Position numbers and translations under genes: made by a program
Shown here: one piece after another, positions 21,676 to 22,815 of the stretch
How the letters are laid out: every line of letters starts with the position of its first letter
Numbering within the stretch: position 1 is the first letter of the stretch
Notes under the pieces: model-generated
Databases searched by the model: none
What the model saw: only the letters and a program-made list of their open reading frames with translations
What the model was told of the DNA's origin: nothing
Virus record (IMG/VR): IMGVR_UViG_3300042448_000052
Span: 1 to 22,815 of that record
Length of the DNA: 22,815 nt
Strand: one strand, 5' to 3'
Source of the DNA: a virus

Positions 21676-22815
21676 CTATCCGTAGTTTTGTGCCCATTGC
21701 TCTGCAAAGGCTTCGTCGAGATTGAGTGAGCCACGTGTGGACATCTGCGCCCTAGTAGCCCATCGGTTTGTTTGGTACTGTCCCACTCTGGATGACTGTT
21801 GCATCAACTCACGGATGCGAATAATCGCAAACCATAGAGCCATAACGCAGTCGGTAGGGTTCTTGGTGTCAGGCTTCCAGGTAATCAACTCTTGAACCAA
21901 AGTCTTAAGACCTTCGGAGCCTTCATTAGAAGGCAGTTCGATGATGTTGTTATCTTGGAATCGTCCATCACGTGCATTGCCAAAGAGCATTGCCATAGAT
22001 GCCACACCAAAGGATGTGTCCCACTTGTTCTTACCAGTGAAGTGTGAGTTCAACTGGCACCCATACTGGGCTAAAAAGTTTCTTAAGTTATCATCCAGGG
22101 CGTAAGCCTTCTGATGAGCGTTAATTTCGATTCGTACTTCCTGGGGCTTGTACTTCTCAACCCAGTCTTCAATCAGATTTTGAATCTTTGCTGGACTTGG
22201 CTCAGTCATATTGACTGCATCAAGTACGTAAATCTTTCCGTCGGCTCTGTTGAAAGTACAGATAACCGCACCTGTGGCTCCTGCCATAGCAGGGTCAAGA
22301 CCCATAACTGTGTAGGTAGATTCTAAATGCTTTGGATGTCCAGCGGTTCCTACTTTAAGTGGTCCACGCTTTCGCATTCCGTTGACAGAACCTTGGATAC
22401 ATACTGGTGAGAAGATGCTGTCCTCTTGGACGTCTTCTTGTTGGTAGACCATAGCCCATACTGAGGGAGCGACTTCAGAGCGACGCGTAAAGAGAGAAGG
22501 TCCATCCCACTTGGGAAAAAGTCCGTTCTCATCTGGTTCATCCAATTCGTTTTCTTGTTGGTCTGATTTAGCCCAAAGTGTTTTCCAGTTAGCGGGCTTC
22601 TCATCAAACTCAAGAACGGCTGGCATAGCGCAGTAGGTGAAAGGTGACTTGCCACCGGACCACTGCCCTGGGTCACGGAGCATCTTGTAGAGGTCAATCG
22701 GTGCCACTCTGGTTCCAACGATAATTAACTTACCGTGTCTACCAAGACGGGTGATAACTTCCTTCTGAAGCCAGTCCATCTGTTTTTCCCACTCGTGGGC
22801 ATTTGAACCCATCAC
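21676..22815 (-). CDS. terL: Terminase large subunit, C-terminal part (5' end outside window)
   Basis: 379 residues visible, running open off the right edge, so the Walker A/B part of the ATPase is missing. The visible part starts with the end of the ATPase domain (KLIIVGTRVAPIDLYKMLRD), including a probable coupling motif GT near residue 35. The RNase-H-like nuclease domain follows: D174 in MGLDPAMAGATGAV, E230 in VRIEINAHQKAY and D322 in TDCVMALWFA are the probable metal-binding acids. It cuts concatemeric phage DNA and drives it into the prohead through the portal encoded next. Residue numbers count from the window edge. Confidence 0.92.
   Translation of the reverse strand: MMGSNAHEWEKQMDWLQKEVITRLGRHGKLIIVGTRVAPIDLYKMLRDPGQWSGGKSPFTYCAMPAVLEFDEKPANWKTLWAKSDQQENELDEPDENGLFPKWDGPSLFTRRSEVAPSVWAMVYQQEDVQEDSIFSPVCIQGSVNGMRKRGPLKVGTAGHPKHLESTYTVMGLDPAMAGATGAVICTFNRADGKIYVLDAVNMTEPSPAKIQNLIEDWVEKYKPQEVRIEINAHQKAYALDDNLRNFLAQYGCQLNSHFTGKNKWDTSFGVASMAMLFGNARDGRFQDNNIIELPSNEGSEGLKTLVQELITWKPDTKNPTDCVMALWFAIIRIRELMQQSSRVGQYQTNRWATRAQMSTRGSLNLDEAFAEQWAQNYG

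Overview
The window is one dense block of phage virion genes. Every supported gene lies on the minus strand, so the genetic order runs from base 22815 down to base 1. I see no tRNA, integrase, transposase, CRISPR array or bacterial housekeeping gene. The landmarks are a large terminase C-terminus, a portal, a scaffold-like protein, an N4 gp56-type major capsid protein and a tail fibre followed by adhesins. Several small proteins match patterns I recall from aquatic phages (the 85-aa lysine/tryptophan protein; the partial protein at the left edge) and from phages of actinobacteria (the 89-, 104- and 88-aa proteins). My inference is an uncultured aquatic tailed phage with an actinobacterial host. 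No tail tube, sheath or tape-measure gene is visible between capsid and fibre, which favours a podovirus-like particle, but the left end of the module is cut off.

Layout in genetic order. Packaging and portal: TerL (22815-21676, 5' end missing), a small basic protein and the portal (21320-19521). Next comes a proteasome/HslV-like N-terminal-nucleophile hydrolase (19506-18964), then a Pro/Gly/Asn-rich protein and three large proteins of 1814, 392 and 406 aa (18500-10655), probably internal or ejected virion proteins. A 124-base structured gap precedes the scaffold-like protein and the major capsid protein (10530-9058), and a 9-bp hairpin follows the capsid gene.

Small-gene cluster (8987-7819): five proteins of 47-104 aa, two of them (47 and 55 aa) very short and lysine-rich. 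A GT-A-fold glycosyltransferase follows (7804-7088), then an 88-aa repeat protein, a 319-aa connector-like protein and a 646-aa tail fibre (5840-3900).

Receptor-binding cassette (3900-207): three adhesin proteins share one beta-rich module. Two of them also carry a long polyglycine domain ending in G-S-G-I/V-V-I-V/I-R-Y. An HNH endonuclease gene sits between the first and second. The window ends inside a conserved aquatic-phage protein (195-1).

Many genes are joined by TAATG or similar stop/start overlaps, so the block probably behaves as one or a few polycistronic messages. The most noteworthy points are the proteasome-type hydrolase placed where a capsid maturation protease is expected, the triplicated adhesin cassette, a 16-base leader identical at two distant genes, and the unusual gap upstream of the scaffold gene.
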